Assembly (NCBI GenBank): GCA_029934915.1 | Contig: JAOZLI010000148.1 | Span: 1-6,923 of the forward strand | Source: Desulfocapsa sp. | GTDB taxonomy: Bacteria > Desulfobacterota > Desulfobulbia > Desulfobulbales > Desulfocapsaceae | Direction: 5' to 3' | Length of the DNA stretch: 6,923 nt | Shown: piece after piece, positions 1-5,773 of the stretch | Numbering within the stretch: position 1 is the stretch's first letter | Layout: the number at the start of each line of letters is the position of its first letter | Notes under the pieces: model-generated | What the model was told of the DNA's origin: nothing | Databases searched by the model: none | The model's input: only the letters and a program-made list of their open reading frames with translations | Made by a program: the position numbers and the translations under genes

Positions 1-929
1 TCCGGTTGCAAGAGCTTATTCATAACGCATCCCTCTGCGATATTCAGCTGAAAGAAATTATCTTCAGTTAAGCCCTGATTAAGAACAAGTTTATCATCCT
101 GAATACTTAGTGCATGGACAGGATGATCTTCACAAAGCGGACAACGATACACCCGGCCATTGGGAAAGATAAAGAAATTCTCTGCCACAACACCAGCACA
201 CTCAAAGACTTCATCTTCTTCGAGGAAAACCTTGGGAAAGGTCACATGGATACCCGCTTCTGCCGCCTGCGCTGCCACAGCCGGAACCATGGCTAACCAT
301 TCTTCCGGGCTTACCTGCCAATCCAACCCATCTTCATTTTCCGTTGCGGAATTACCACGTAAGCCGATAACCTGAATAAAAAACCGCTTCACCCCAATCT
401 CAGTGAGTAGCGGAATCATACGATGCAGATGTTTAATATTCAGATTCGACACCGTATAAATCACCGAAACATTATAGCCCGCCGCCACCGCTTTTCGCAT
501 ATTTCCGGTGCATATTTCATAAACACCTTCGCCCCGTATAGGATCATTGACCTCAGCATCGGGGCCATCAAGACTGAAACTTAAATAATCCAGCTGTTCC
601 GGGCTTGATTTTTCCAGCAAATCATGAAAAAGGTAGCCATTGGAATCCACTGTCACATCATAACCCAGTTCTTTGGCCTTAGTTATGCCATGGACCAGAT
701 CCGGATGCATGGTTGGCTCACCGCCTAGAAAGATGACATTTGATTTCTTGGTAGAATCTGCAAATAGCTCCAGCCATTTTTCCATGGTTTCCCGTGGCAA
801 TGTTTCTGTTCCGTGCTGTGCTTTATTGATATAACAATGCCGACAGGAAAGATTACAGGCGGTTAAGATATGAAAAAATATATTGCGTTCTCCGCTTTGG
901 AAACCGACTGTTTTTGCTTTTGAGATCAT
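1..929 (-). CDS. Radical SAM protein with SPASM-like C-terminal cysteines (3' end outside window)
   Basis: The reverse strand is open from an ATG at 929-927 to the left edge, giving 309 residues without a stop codon. The N-terminal part carries the radical SAM cluster motif CNLSCRHC (C25, C29, C32), whose three cysteines bind the 4Fe-4S cluster that cleaves S-adenosylmethionine. A GGEPT motif follows at 69-73, and the TIM-barrel strand 'LSFSLDGP' at 116-123 is also typical. Further cysteines at 244, 263, 266 and 301 look like part of a SPASM or twitch domain, which binds auxiliary Fe-S clusters in peptide- or protein-modifying members. The substrate cannot be read from the sequence, and no small precursor peptide gene is evident nearby. 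The start is the only ATG before the CxxxCxxC motif in this frame. The upstream ribosome-binding site is weak (AAGG about 12 bases before the ATG). The leader contains a REP hairpin. The cytoplasmic location is inferred. Confidence 0.9.
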   Translation of the reverse strand, partial: MISKAKTVGFQSGERNIFFHILTACNLSCRHCYINKAQHGTETLPRETMEKWLELFADSTKKSNVIFLGGEPTMHPDLVHGITKAKELGYDVTVDSNGYLFHDLLEKSSPEQLDYLSFSLDGPDAEVNDPIRGEGVYEICTGNMRKAVAAGYNVSVIYTVSNLNIKHLHRMIPLLTEIGVKRFFIQVIGLRGNSATENEDGLDWQVSPEEWLAMVPAVAAQAAEAGIHVTFPKVFLEEDEVFECAGVVAENFFIFPNGRVYRCPLCEDHPVHALSIQDDKLVLNQGLTEDNFFQLNIAEGCVMNKLLQP

Positions 930-965
930 AGATATTGGGGACCTTTGCCCATGTTGTAAGTACAT

Positions 966-991
966 GATCGCTCGCAGGGGCGAGCTCCTAC
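966..991 (-). repeat. REP sequence (GTAG-headed extragenic palindrome)
   Basis: On the reverse strand the site begins with the tetranucleotide GTAG, followed by GGA and the hairpin GCTCGC-CCCT-GCGAGC (arms 985-980 and 975-970, perfect 6-bp stem, 4-base loop). A GTAG head followed by a short GC-rich hairpin is the hallmark of REP sequences mobilised by RAYT (TnpA-REP) Y1 transposases, which are best known in gammaproteobacteria. No RAYT gene is in the window. The hairpin lies 37-62 bases upstream of the radical SAM start, so it would sit in the leader of that mRNA if transcription begins further upstream. Confidence 0.75.
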
Positions 992-1011
992 ATTTTTAAT
1001 ACACGCTACGA

Positions 1012-1204
1012 TTGAAGAGCTCGTAAAAAGTCATGTTGAGAGCGACGTCAGGAAATTTTCCGATCAGCCGGAAAGTTTTTGTGGCTATAAAATTACAAAT
1101 GTTTGAGGGGTTTACCCCCGAGTTTTTTGTAATTTAGCCACCAAAATTTGGAGGCAGGAAACTTTCCGTGAAGCGAACGAGATGACTTTTTACGAGCTTA
1201 TCAA
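1012..1204. mobile_element. MITE-like palindromic element, 193 bp
   Basis: The two ends are inverted repeats of 23 bases (1012-1034 and 1182-1204) matching at 21 positions, with a perfect 17-base core AGCTCGTAAAAAGTCAT. The symmetry continues inward. GGAAATTTTCC (1051-1061) and GGAAACTTTCC (1157-1167) face each other, and GTGGCT + AAATTACAAA (1081-1099) pairs with its complement at 1126-1141 apart from a 3-base bulge. GGGG-TTTA-CCCC (1107-1118) forms the tip. The element has no coding capacity, so it resembles a non-autonomous miniature inverted-repeat element or a large structured repeat. No clear target-site duplication was seen. As RNA it would fold into a long hairpin that could end transcription coming from the deaminase gene. 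Confidence 0.7.
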
Positions 1205-1225
1205 AGTTTCACAATTAGATCGACT

Positions 1226-1750
1226 TTACTGGCTCAAAGTATAACTGGCAAGAAGTGAATCCTTCCAATAATTATTTTCAGGATTTGCAAAGAATTTTTT
1301 AAACAGATCAAGACTTTCTGCCCGAAGAACATGGTCCACAATATCAACAACCATCACCTCATAGAGTGGGTTGAGTTGTGCCAGAGGCAAATTAGTCCCT
1401 CCACCCATCACATCCTCGTAGGCAAAAACAATATTCCGAATACCATTTAAAATCATGGTGGAGTAGCACATCAAACAGGGTTCCATAGTGGAGTAGACGG
1501 TTATTTCCTCCATGGGGATATCGGATTCCCGAGCTAAAAAACTGCGCAGAGCAACAATTTCCGCATGGTCAATCTCATTAACAACCTCTTTTTGTTCCTG
1601 GCTGTTTTCACGCTTTCCAGTAGCAAGAATTCTATCATCGTGAACCAGAATGGCCCCCACCGGAAACTCGTCCTGCGCAAGAGCTTCCCTGGCCTGTTCC
1701 AAGGCAATCCGCATAAATTTTTCGTGTGTTTTTCGTTCTGCTTCTTTCAT
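1226..1750 (-). CDS. Zinc-dependent nucleoside/tRNA deaminase-like protein (CDA superfamily)
   Basis: This 174-residue protein belongs to the cytidine/deoxycytidylate/TadA-type deaminase superfamily. HAE at 62-64 provides the zinc-ligand histidine and the proton-shuttle glutamate, and PCLMC at 91-95 provides the two zinc-ligand cysteines (C92, C95). 'DEFPVGAILV' (27-36) is the conserved first strand. TadA, the tRNA-Arg A34 deaminase, is similar in size. Here, however, the stretch before HAE (ENSQEQKEVVNEID) lacks TadA's usual N-x(n)-DPTAHAE form, and an unusual GGGTN segment (117-120) follows the core. A free nucleoside, nucleotide or base is therefore an equally likely substrate. An in-frame stop lies two codons before the ATG, which fixes the start to this ATG or one further in (M13). 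No Shine-Dalgarno sequence is visible. The gene follows the zinc-ribbon gene after 68 bases that contain a repeat. Confidence 0.88.
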   Translation of the reverse strand: MKEAERKTHEKFMRIALEQAREALAQDEFPVGAILVHDDRILATGKRENSQEQKEVVNEIDHAEIVALRSFLARESDIPMEEITVYSTMEPCLMCYSTMILNGIRNIVFAYEDVMGGGTNLPLAQLNPLYEVMVVDIVDHVLRAESLDLFKKFFANPENNYWKDSLLASYTLSQ

Positions 1751-1753
1751 AAC

Positions 1754-1808
1754 AAATCAGTCTTTTAACTTCATGTTCTTCATGCCCTTCATGGTAAATC
1801 AGTTTTTT
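1754..1808. repeat. 9-bp tandem repeat flanked by 13-bp direct repeats
   Basis: CTTCATG occurs three times with exact 9-base spacing (1769-1775, 1778-1784, 1787-1793). The block is flanked by a direct repeat, AAATCAGTCTTTT at 1754-1766 and AAATCAGTTTTTT at 1796-1808, with 12 of 13 bases matching. On the reverse strand the unit reads as a peptide of the type HEGHEEHE, a pattern I recall from intergenic repeats in many environmental bacterial genomes. It fills most of the gap between the zinc-ribbon gene and the deaminase gene and lies directly upstream of the deaminase start. Confidence 0.65.
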
Positions 1809-1818
1809 TGCGAGCTTG

Positions 1819-3066
1819 TTATAATTTGCGTCCAAACCGCAACACTGCTTGGGCCAGCGGAATACCGGTCTGCTCCTGCACAAAATCATGCCCCTTATCC
1901 TTAAATGGCAAATAGATTAGTTCAGTCCCCATGGAGTGAAAACGAACAATCGGGAGTTTGGGCAAGAGCTTTCTCTTACTTACTGCTGCTTCGGCAAGTA
2001 CACTCTTCAAGGCTTGCAACGCCTCTATTCTTTTCAGTGTTACCGGATGCATCCGTTTCGGCATTTGCTGCTCACTTTGCGGCAGCCGTTCCTGGCTCAA
2101 AGTCATGTTTTTGCCAAGCCGCAGAAAGGTACTGGGCCGAAGTTTAAACGCTGGCAGGAAAAAGTGTAACGCCAGCTCTTTGTGTCGTTGCTGAATAACT
2201 AATGGTTGATTCGTTATCCTCAGGAAATCGGCAAATGTTTGCATTTCAATTCCATCTGCACGAACAGAAAGTTTCCAAAAAGGAAGATAATACATCCCTT
2301 TATTATTGCTGACAACAGCGTTCCAGGAAATGGACTGAAACCCGTTTTTCGTTTCTTCCCAACAGGATTGACAGTTATAACAGGACAAAATCAAACTGTC
2401 ATGTGCGCCGCTGAGTGTATCGCCGCAACGGGGACAGAGAGTTGCTAAAAAATGAGGTGACCATACTGCCTTATAATGCATGGACTGCGCTCGCATTTCC
2501 CCTACCAGTGTTTCTTTGCCAAGGGCAGTATTGGTCACGGCATCATACAGGAGATCATTTTGCAAATAAAGAGGAAGGTAAATACAACTTACCGTCTCAC
2601 CGATATAAGCACGATGATAAAACGGTGCATCAATATCTTCAGAAGCTATAACTGTGAGTTGTGCTGCTCGTTCAAGAAGGGTTTTAGCTTTAATGGTCTG
2701 ACGTAAAAAATGTCCCTCCACCGCATCTGTGACCAGAGAAACAGGCATGGCCTGCGGTCGAAGGCCTAAGGATGGAGGCAAAACAGTCCCGCTCGTTCCC
2801 AACTGCGTGGTATCAACTACCTTGTGTTTAAGATATTTCCCCTTGCAGTAGTAGATATTCCCCTTAAACCGCAAATAAGGTGCATACAGCATATTCCTTC
2901 GCAGAATGTGATCAGGTGCCTTATCGGGGAGCACAAAGCGAAGCGCCCCCCTTGTGACCATAAAATTCTGCACATCACAGTAAGGGCAGCGAATAAGCCG
3001 ATCGGCCTCACTCAGTTCAATGTCTGCTCCACAGGAGGGGCAGTTCTGGTGGATTGTAAGATCCAT
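1819..3066 (-). CDS. Two-zinc-ribbon protein of unknown function, partner of the SPFH gene
   Basis: I do not recognise a named family for this 415-residue protein. It opens with a zinc ribbon (C9, C12, C27, C30) and has a second one in the middle (C211, C214, C229, C232, with an extra C235). No signal peptide or convincing membrane helix is seen. A short motif recurs four times: APYLRFKG (62-69), YLPLYLQ (163-169), YLPFWKL (260-266) and YLPFKDK (385-391), suggesting repeated beta-rich units. The ATG lies 10 bases after the stop of the SPFH gene and has no clear ribosome-binding site, so translation is probably coupled. In Bacillus the SPFH protein YdjI is encoded with PspA and the zinc-ribbon protein YdjG in a membrane-stress operon. 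A comparable role is plausible here but is inferred from context only. Confidence 0.85.
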   Translation of the reverse strand: MDLTIHQNCPSCGADIELSEADRLIRCPYCDVQNFMVTRGALRFVLPDKAPDHILRRNMLYAPYLRFKGNIYYCKGKYLKHKVVDTTQLGTSGTVLPPSLGLRPQAMPVSLVTDAVEGHFLRQTIKAKTLLERAAQLTVIASEDIDAPFYHRAYIGETVSCIYLPLYLQNDLLYDAVTNTALGKETLVGEMRAQSMHYKAVWSPHFLATLCPRCGDTLSGAHDSLILSCYNCQSCWEETKNGFQSISWNAVVSNNKGMYYLPFWKLSVRADGIEMQTFADFLRITNQPLVIQQRHKELALHFFLPAFKLRPSTFLRLGKNMTLSQERLPQSEQQMPKRMHPVTLKRIEALQALKSVLAEAAVSKRKLLPKLPIVRFHSMGTELIYLPFKDKGHDFVQEQTGIPLAQAVLRFGRKL

Positions 3067-3076
3067 CTAAACTCGC

Positions 3077-4207
3077 TTACAGCCTTTCACCGCACTGATT
3101 GCAAAACATTGCGCCAGGGATATTCTCGCTGTGACACTTCGGACATACACTTAACTGTGGTTTTTCACTGGTGGCGTGACCGCATTTTGAACAAAACTTT
3201 GCATTAGGAGCAAGGTTTTTTCCACAATTAACGCACTGGCTAAGCACCAGTTGCTGATGCCCGCATAAGGGACAAAACCTGGCATCTGCAGCAATCATAT
3301 TCTGACAGTCCGGACAAGCGATTTCAGCCTGAGGAGCTGCACTCTGCGCAGCTGGTGCCTGCGTCTGACCAGCTGCAAACATCCCTGGCAACAGCATTCC
3401 CATCCCAAGACCGATCCCGGCACCCGCCTCACCCTGCCCTTCTGCCGCCTTTTCCATGGCCATGGCTGCTTTCATCTTCACAAACTTATCCATATCATGG
3501 ATCACGTTTAAGCGACTCTTGTCGTCTATGGCCTTTTGCACTTCTTCGGGCGGGGTAATGGAGGTAATGTACAACTGGCTGAGATGTAATCCAAAGTGTG
3601 CAAAATCAAGGATAAGTCTCTTTTGCAGCTCCCTGGAAAGCTCATCAAACTGACCAGCAAGATCAAGGATAGTATCGAGGGTTTCGCCAAGATAATCATT
3701 AAAGCGGGAAACAATCACTCTTTTAAGATACTCTTCAATATCATCGGTGGTAAATTTCCCCATGGTTCCCACCAGCGAATTAATAAAGAGCACCGGTTGC
3801 ACAATCTGGATATTAAAAACGCCATGGGCACGAAGACGAATAAGCCCGAGCTCACTATCTCTGAATGCTACGGGATTACGGGTTCCCCATTTCAGGTTGG
3901 TAAAATATTTCAGATTGGCCATATAGACTTCGGCCCGCAGGGGTGAATTCCCGCGCCAGGGAATGGACAGAATTTTAGTGACTATGGGAAGGTTGCCGGT
4001 TTTCAGGGTATGTCGTCCGGCAGGAAAGGCATCACAAGCCTTCCCTTTATAAAACAACACAGCGGCCTGACTCTCACGTACAGTAAGCTGCGCACCCCAT
4101 TTAATCTCTCCAGAGCCACTGTCTGGAAGCCGATGCACCAGTTCTTTTCCGGTTTCATCGAACCATTCTATATTTTCCAGAAACATCGCACTATCGAATT
4201 GGTTCAT
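3077..4207 (-). CDS. SPFH/Band-7 protein (YdjI-like) with three C-terminal zinc ribbons
   Basis: This 376-residue protein matches the 'virion core protein'/YdjI branch of the SPFH superfamily. Residues about 35-240 form the SPFH region: 'LTVRESQAAVLFYKGKA' (41-57) and 'FPAGRHTL' (61-68) are typical of its start, and the helical part ends near 'KMKAAMAMEKAAEG' (244-257). A Gly/Ala/Met-rich linker (257-295) follows. Then come three regular zinc ribbons, each CxxC-x10-CxxC: C298/301/312/315, C325/328/339/342 and C355/358/369/372. SPFH proteins oligomerise at membranes, and YdjI works with PspA in Bacillus. Ribbon-tipped members may recruit partners, but the target here is unknown. The start is secured by AGGAGG five bases upstream. 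The gene heads a minus-strand operon with the two-zinc-ribbon gene and is preceded by a TATAAT-containing promoter. No pspA gene is in the window. Confidence 0.92.
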   Translation of the reverse strand: MNQFDSAMFLENIEWFDETGKELVHRLPDSGSGEIKWGAQLTVRESQAAVLFYKGKACDAFPAGRHTLKTGNLPIVTKILSIPWRGNSPLRAEVYMANLKYFTNLKWGTRNPVAFRDSELGLIRLRAHGVFNIQIVQPVLFINSLVGTMGKFTTDDIEEYLKRVIVSRFNDYLGETLDTILDLAGQFDELSRELQKRLILDFAHFGLHLSQLYITSITPPEEVQKAIDDKSRLNVIHDMDKFVKMKAAMAMEKAAEGQGEAGAGIGLGMGMLLPGMFAAGQTQAPAAQSAAPQAEIACPDCQNMIAADARFCPLCGHQQLVLSQCVNCGKNLAPNAKFCSKCGHATSEKPQLSVCPKCHSENIPGAMFCNQCGERL

Positions 4208-4212
4208 TCTTT

Positions 4213-4218
4213 CCTCCT
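4213..4218 (-). promoter_or_regulatory. Strong ribosome-binding site of the SPFH gene
   Basis: The reverse strand reads AGGAGG, then AAAGA, then ATG. This perfect Shine-Dalgarno sequence with 5-base spacing fixes the start at 4207. It contrasts with the weak or absent sites of the other minus-strand genes here and suggests that the SPFH protein is the best-translated product of its operon. Confidence 0.85.
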
Positions 4219-4266
4219 GAGAAACTATTCATATCGTTCGTGACATTGCATCTTCCTTTGAAGAGA

Positions 4267-4295
4267 ATTATAGTACATGGCGGATTGATAATAAA
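4267..4295 (-). promoter_or_regulatory. Probable sigma-70 promoter for the SPFH/zinc-ribbon operon
   Basis: On the reverse strand a consensus -10 box TATAAT lies at 4272-4267, about 60 bases before the SPFH start. Seventeen bases upstream is TTTATT (4295-4290), a poor -35 box matching 3 of 6 positions. A perfect palindrome AGGAA-A-TTCCT (4296-4306) lies just beyond the -35 position and could be an activator or repressor site. The weak -35 box would suit an activator-dependent promoter, but this is inference. Confidence 0.5.
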
Positions 4296-4321
4296 AGGAA
4301 ATTCCTGAAATGGTGAAATAA

Positions 4322-4669
4322 ATGGATTTAAAAGAGAGTTGGGATGTAGAATCGGCCATGCAGGTCTTACAACATAAGACGGTGGATGCAAAACTCTGGG
4401 CTGAAGCAGTGGAATGGCTTATGCTCTACGGACCTGAAGAGATAAGAGAGCTTCTCCTGCAGGCATCAGGCACTGCCACCCATGAATGTTTTCCGGACTT
4501 AGCGGCCAAAGGTTATGCCGCTGACGGCCAACCCTGCTACAACGTTGAAGATTTAGCCAAAAGTCTGAATATCAGCAGGGAAGATGCGGAGACAATGATA
4601 AAAGAAAAAGAAAAGGCACACAAGATTCATCATTTTATCGATGAAGAGGACACCATGAAGGTGCAGTGA
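4322..4669 (+). CDS. Hypothetical 115-residue protein with a possible HTH segment
   Basis: This is the only credible plus-strand gene in the window. I do not recognise the product. It is acidic and mostly helical by composition, with no signal peptide or membrane segment. Residues 74-94 (NVEDLAKSLNISREDAETMI) have the spacing of a helix-turn-helix (VxxLAxxLxIS...), so DNA or protein binding is possible. Three cysteine/histidine groups (H54/C56, C72, H100/H103/H104) are scattered and do not make a standard zinc site. A weak ribosome-binding site, GGTGAA, ends six bases before the ATG. The gene diverges from the SPFH gene across 114 bases and its end overlaps the tail of the rhuM remnant on the opposite strand by 35 bases. 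It may be a host gene at the boundary of the decayed region. No function is assigned. Confidence 0.7.
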   Translation: MDLKESWDVESAMQVLQHKTVDAKLWAEAVEWLMLYGPEEIRELLLQASGTATHECFPDLAAKGYAADGQPCYNVEDLAKSLNISREDAETMIKEKEKAHKIHHFIDEEDTMKVQ

Positions 4670-5338
4670 GTTTCATTTTTTCTTCCATCTTCACACGACG
4701 TATTGTGCCTTTACCTGTGAGCAAGGGTTGATCGTTAAACTCCAGGATTTTGTCCACATTTTCCCGGCAACGGCGAAAAGCAGCTTGTTCTGCGTTTCGG
4801 CAAAAAACATCTGAGTGGCTTTATCGCTTTTATCATAATCACTGCTAAGCGCAAATAGATCCCGAATTTTTTGATAAAAACGCTTTTCGGACGCCCGAAT
4901 ATCACGAATACGCTCAAGTAATTCATCAAAATAATCCGGCCTGCCATCTGGATTCTTCAGGCGTTCGTCATCCATGACAAAGCCCTTGCTCATATATTCT
5001 TTAAGGGTACGATTTGCCCAAATCCGAAACTGTGTTCCTCGCTTACCTCGTACCCGAAAGCCGATGGCCAGAACCATATCGAGGGAATAGTGGGTAACAC
5101 TGTATTTCTTGCCATCTGCGGCAGTTGTAAAGTAATTCTTTACAACTGAATTTTCTTCTAATTCTTCTTCTTTCAACACGTTAGATATATGCTGACCAAT
5201 GTTTTGCTTAGAGGTGTCAAAAAGTTCTGCAAGCTGACTCTGAGTCACCCACATCATGCCATCTTTGGCATATAACGCTACGGATGCTTTGCCGTCTGCA
5301 GTGTTGTAAATGACAATATTCTGTTGGGTATTATCCAT
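4635..5338 (-). pseudogene. rhuM: rhuM-family gene broken by an internal deletion and frameshift
   Basis: Residues 1-192 from the ATG at 5338 match the RhuM virulence-protein family: 'WVTQSQLAELFDTSKQNI' (30-47), 'YSLDMVLAIGFRVRGKRGTQ' (84-103), 'LFALSSDYDKSDKATQMFF' (161-179) and 'QNKLLFAVAG' (183-192). The frame then reads 23 unrelated residues and stops at 4691. In the neighbouring frame, starting at the same bases (4766 downward), the sequence is RENVDKILEFNDQPLLTGKG, which is the family's C-terminal part. By memory of full-length members (about 330-345 residues), roughly 70 residues between AVAG and ENVD are missing. The deletion therefore changed the frame. That second frame continues to a stop at 4635, past the usual homology, so the extreme C-terminus also seems lost. 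RhuM genes often sit inside type I restriction operons. The ATG follows a short gene tail (stop 5341-5343), as in a coupled operon. A truncated 215-residue product is possible but is unlikely to be functional. Confidence 0.85.
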
Positions 5339-5340
5339 CT

Positions 5341-5424
5341 TCAGATACCGCCTTCTCCACTCAATTCTTCCTCAATGAAAAGTAAGCTTGATCTATATTT
5401 CGACACTTCGGCTCCAGTTGTGCT
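5341..5424 (-). pseudogene. 27-codon tail of a lost gene just upstream of rhuM
   Basis: Between a TAG at 5427-5425 and a TGA at 5343-5341 the frame reads 27 residues, of which 'EVSKYRSSLLFIEEELSGEG' is credible as a coding C-terminus. Its stop lies two bases before the rhuM ATG, the tight spacing expected of a gene that once preceded rhuM in an operon. A restriction-modification subunit is the likely source, because rhuM commonly follows such genes, but the fragment is too short to identify. Confidence 0.4.
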
Positions 5425-5559
5425 CTATTGTCTGGCAGACGTAAGACAGAGCTTCGTCGACGGATGGACTTTTGCTGATAACAACCAGATTATGCCCCCA
5501 TGGAATCTGCAATAAAATCTGTTCTGCAATTTGGCAACAACCTGTTGCCAAAATTCAAA
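5393..5559 (-). pseudogene. YhcG/DUF1016-like fragment
   Basis: One reverse frame reads AEQILLQIPWGHNLVVISKS followed by 'VDEALSYVCQTIEHNWSRSV' and then stops (5395-5393). The PWGHN...(about 20)...QTIE-x-x-WSR signature is that of the N-terminal domain of YhcG/DUF1016 proteins, putative PD-(D/E)XK nucleases often linked to restriction and defence loci. Just upstream, 'WQQVVAKL' in the adjacent frame (5550-5527) may belong to the same gene, which would imply a +1 or -1 frameshift near 5527. The fragment keeps only about 45 residues of a protein normally of some 350 and lacks the C-terminal nuclease domain, so it is a remnant. Confidence 0.75.
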
Positions 5560-5742
5560 GGGAGCGAGTAAGGTATCATTCTGGGTAAAAGGGGCATGAA
5601 TCGCTACTTCAGTCTGTTTTTGCAGACTGCCGTTTTCGATTTTTTCTTTCCAATTTTGCAGGATTTCCAGCTGCGTTTCGGGAATGGGGGGAATGGTGCC
5701 GCCAAGTGTTTTGTCAATTATGTTATTGTGGAAGAGTTGCAT
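5425..5742 (-). pseudogene. N-terminal remnant of a putative restriction-modification methylase, running into YhcG debris
   Basis: An open frame of 105 codons starts at ATG 5742, 31 bases after the ATPase stop. Residues 1-54 look like a genuine protein start ('MQLFHNNIIDKTL', 'ILQNWKEKIENGSLQKQTEV', 'AIHAPFTQ') and resemble the N-terminus of large Eco57I-type methylase/restriction proteins. That resemblance is from memory and tentative. From about residue 55 the reading frame crosses into the YhcG-like remnant, mostly in the wrong frame, so the last 40 residues look non-native. A methylase of this kind would need more than 500 further residues with its catalytic NPPY motif, none of which are here. 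The open frame is therefore probably a fusion scar and not an intact gene. Confidence 0.5.
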
Positions 5743-5773
5743 ATTTCAAAATCCAGTAAAAAGTAAAAACGTA

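Larger units (their letters stand above)
930..1225. other. 296-base intergenic region with REP and palindromic element
   Basis: No credible gene lies between the deaminase stop and the radical SAM start. The interval holds a GTAG-type REP hairpin (966-991) and a large near-palindrome (1012-1204), annotated separately. No promoter with two good hexamers was found for the radical SAM gene, so whether it has its own promoter or is read through from the deaminase is open. Confidence 0.7.

Noticed and set aside
114..375. Two short plus-strand open frames
   Set aside because: Both are shadows of the radical SAM gene, which is clearly coding on the reverse strand with SPASM-like cysteines in this part.
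1081..1141. Simple rho-independent terminator for the deaminase gene
   Set aside because: The stem is strong, but it is part of a larger symmetrical element with matching ends 193 bases apart and lacks a clear U-tract directly after a GC stem. A terminator effect is still possible.
1769..1793. Short CRISPR-like array
   Set aside because: The units are 9 bases with 2-base variable gaps. There are no 23-47 base repeats, no spacers and no cas genes.
1635..1889. A reverse-strand frame encoding YHEGHEEHEV
   Set aside because: It overlaps the ends of both flanking genes in another frame and owes its peptide to the 9-bp repeat. It is treated as a repeat and not as a gene.
2824..3207. A 127-codon plus-strand open frame
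   Set aside because: It lies antisense across the junction of the SPFH and zinc-ribbon genes, both of which have clear family or zinc-ribbon motifs. It has no recognisable motif or ribosome-binding site.
4691..5338. Intact 215-residue RhuM protein
   Set aside because: The last 23 residues do not fit the family, while the family's C-terminal sequence continues in the adjacent frame, so a frameshifting deletion is the better reading.
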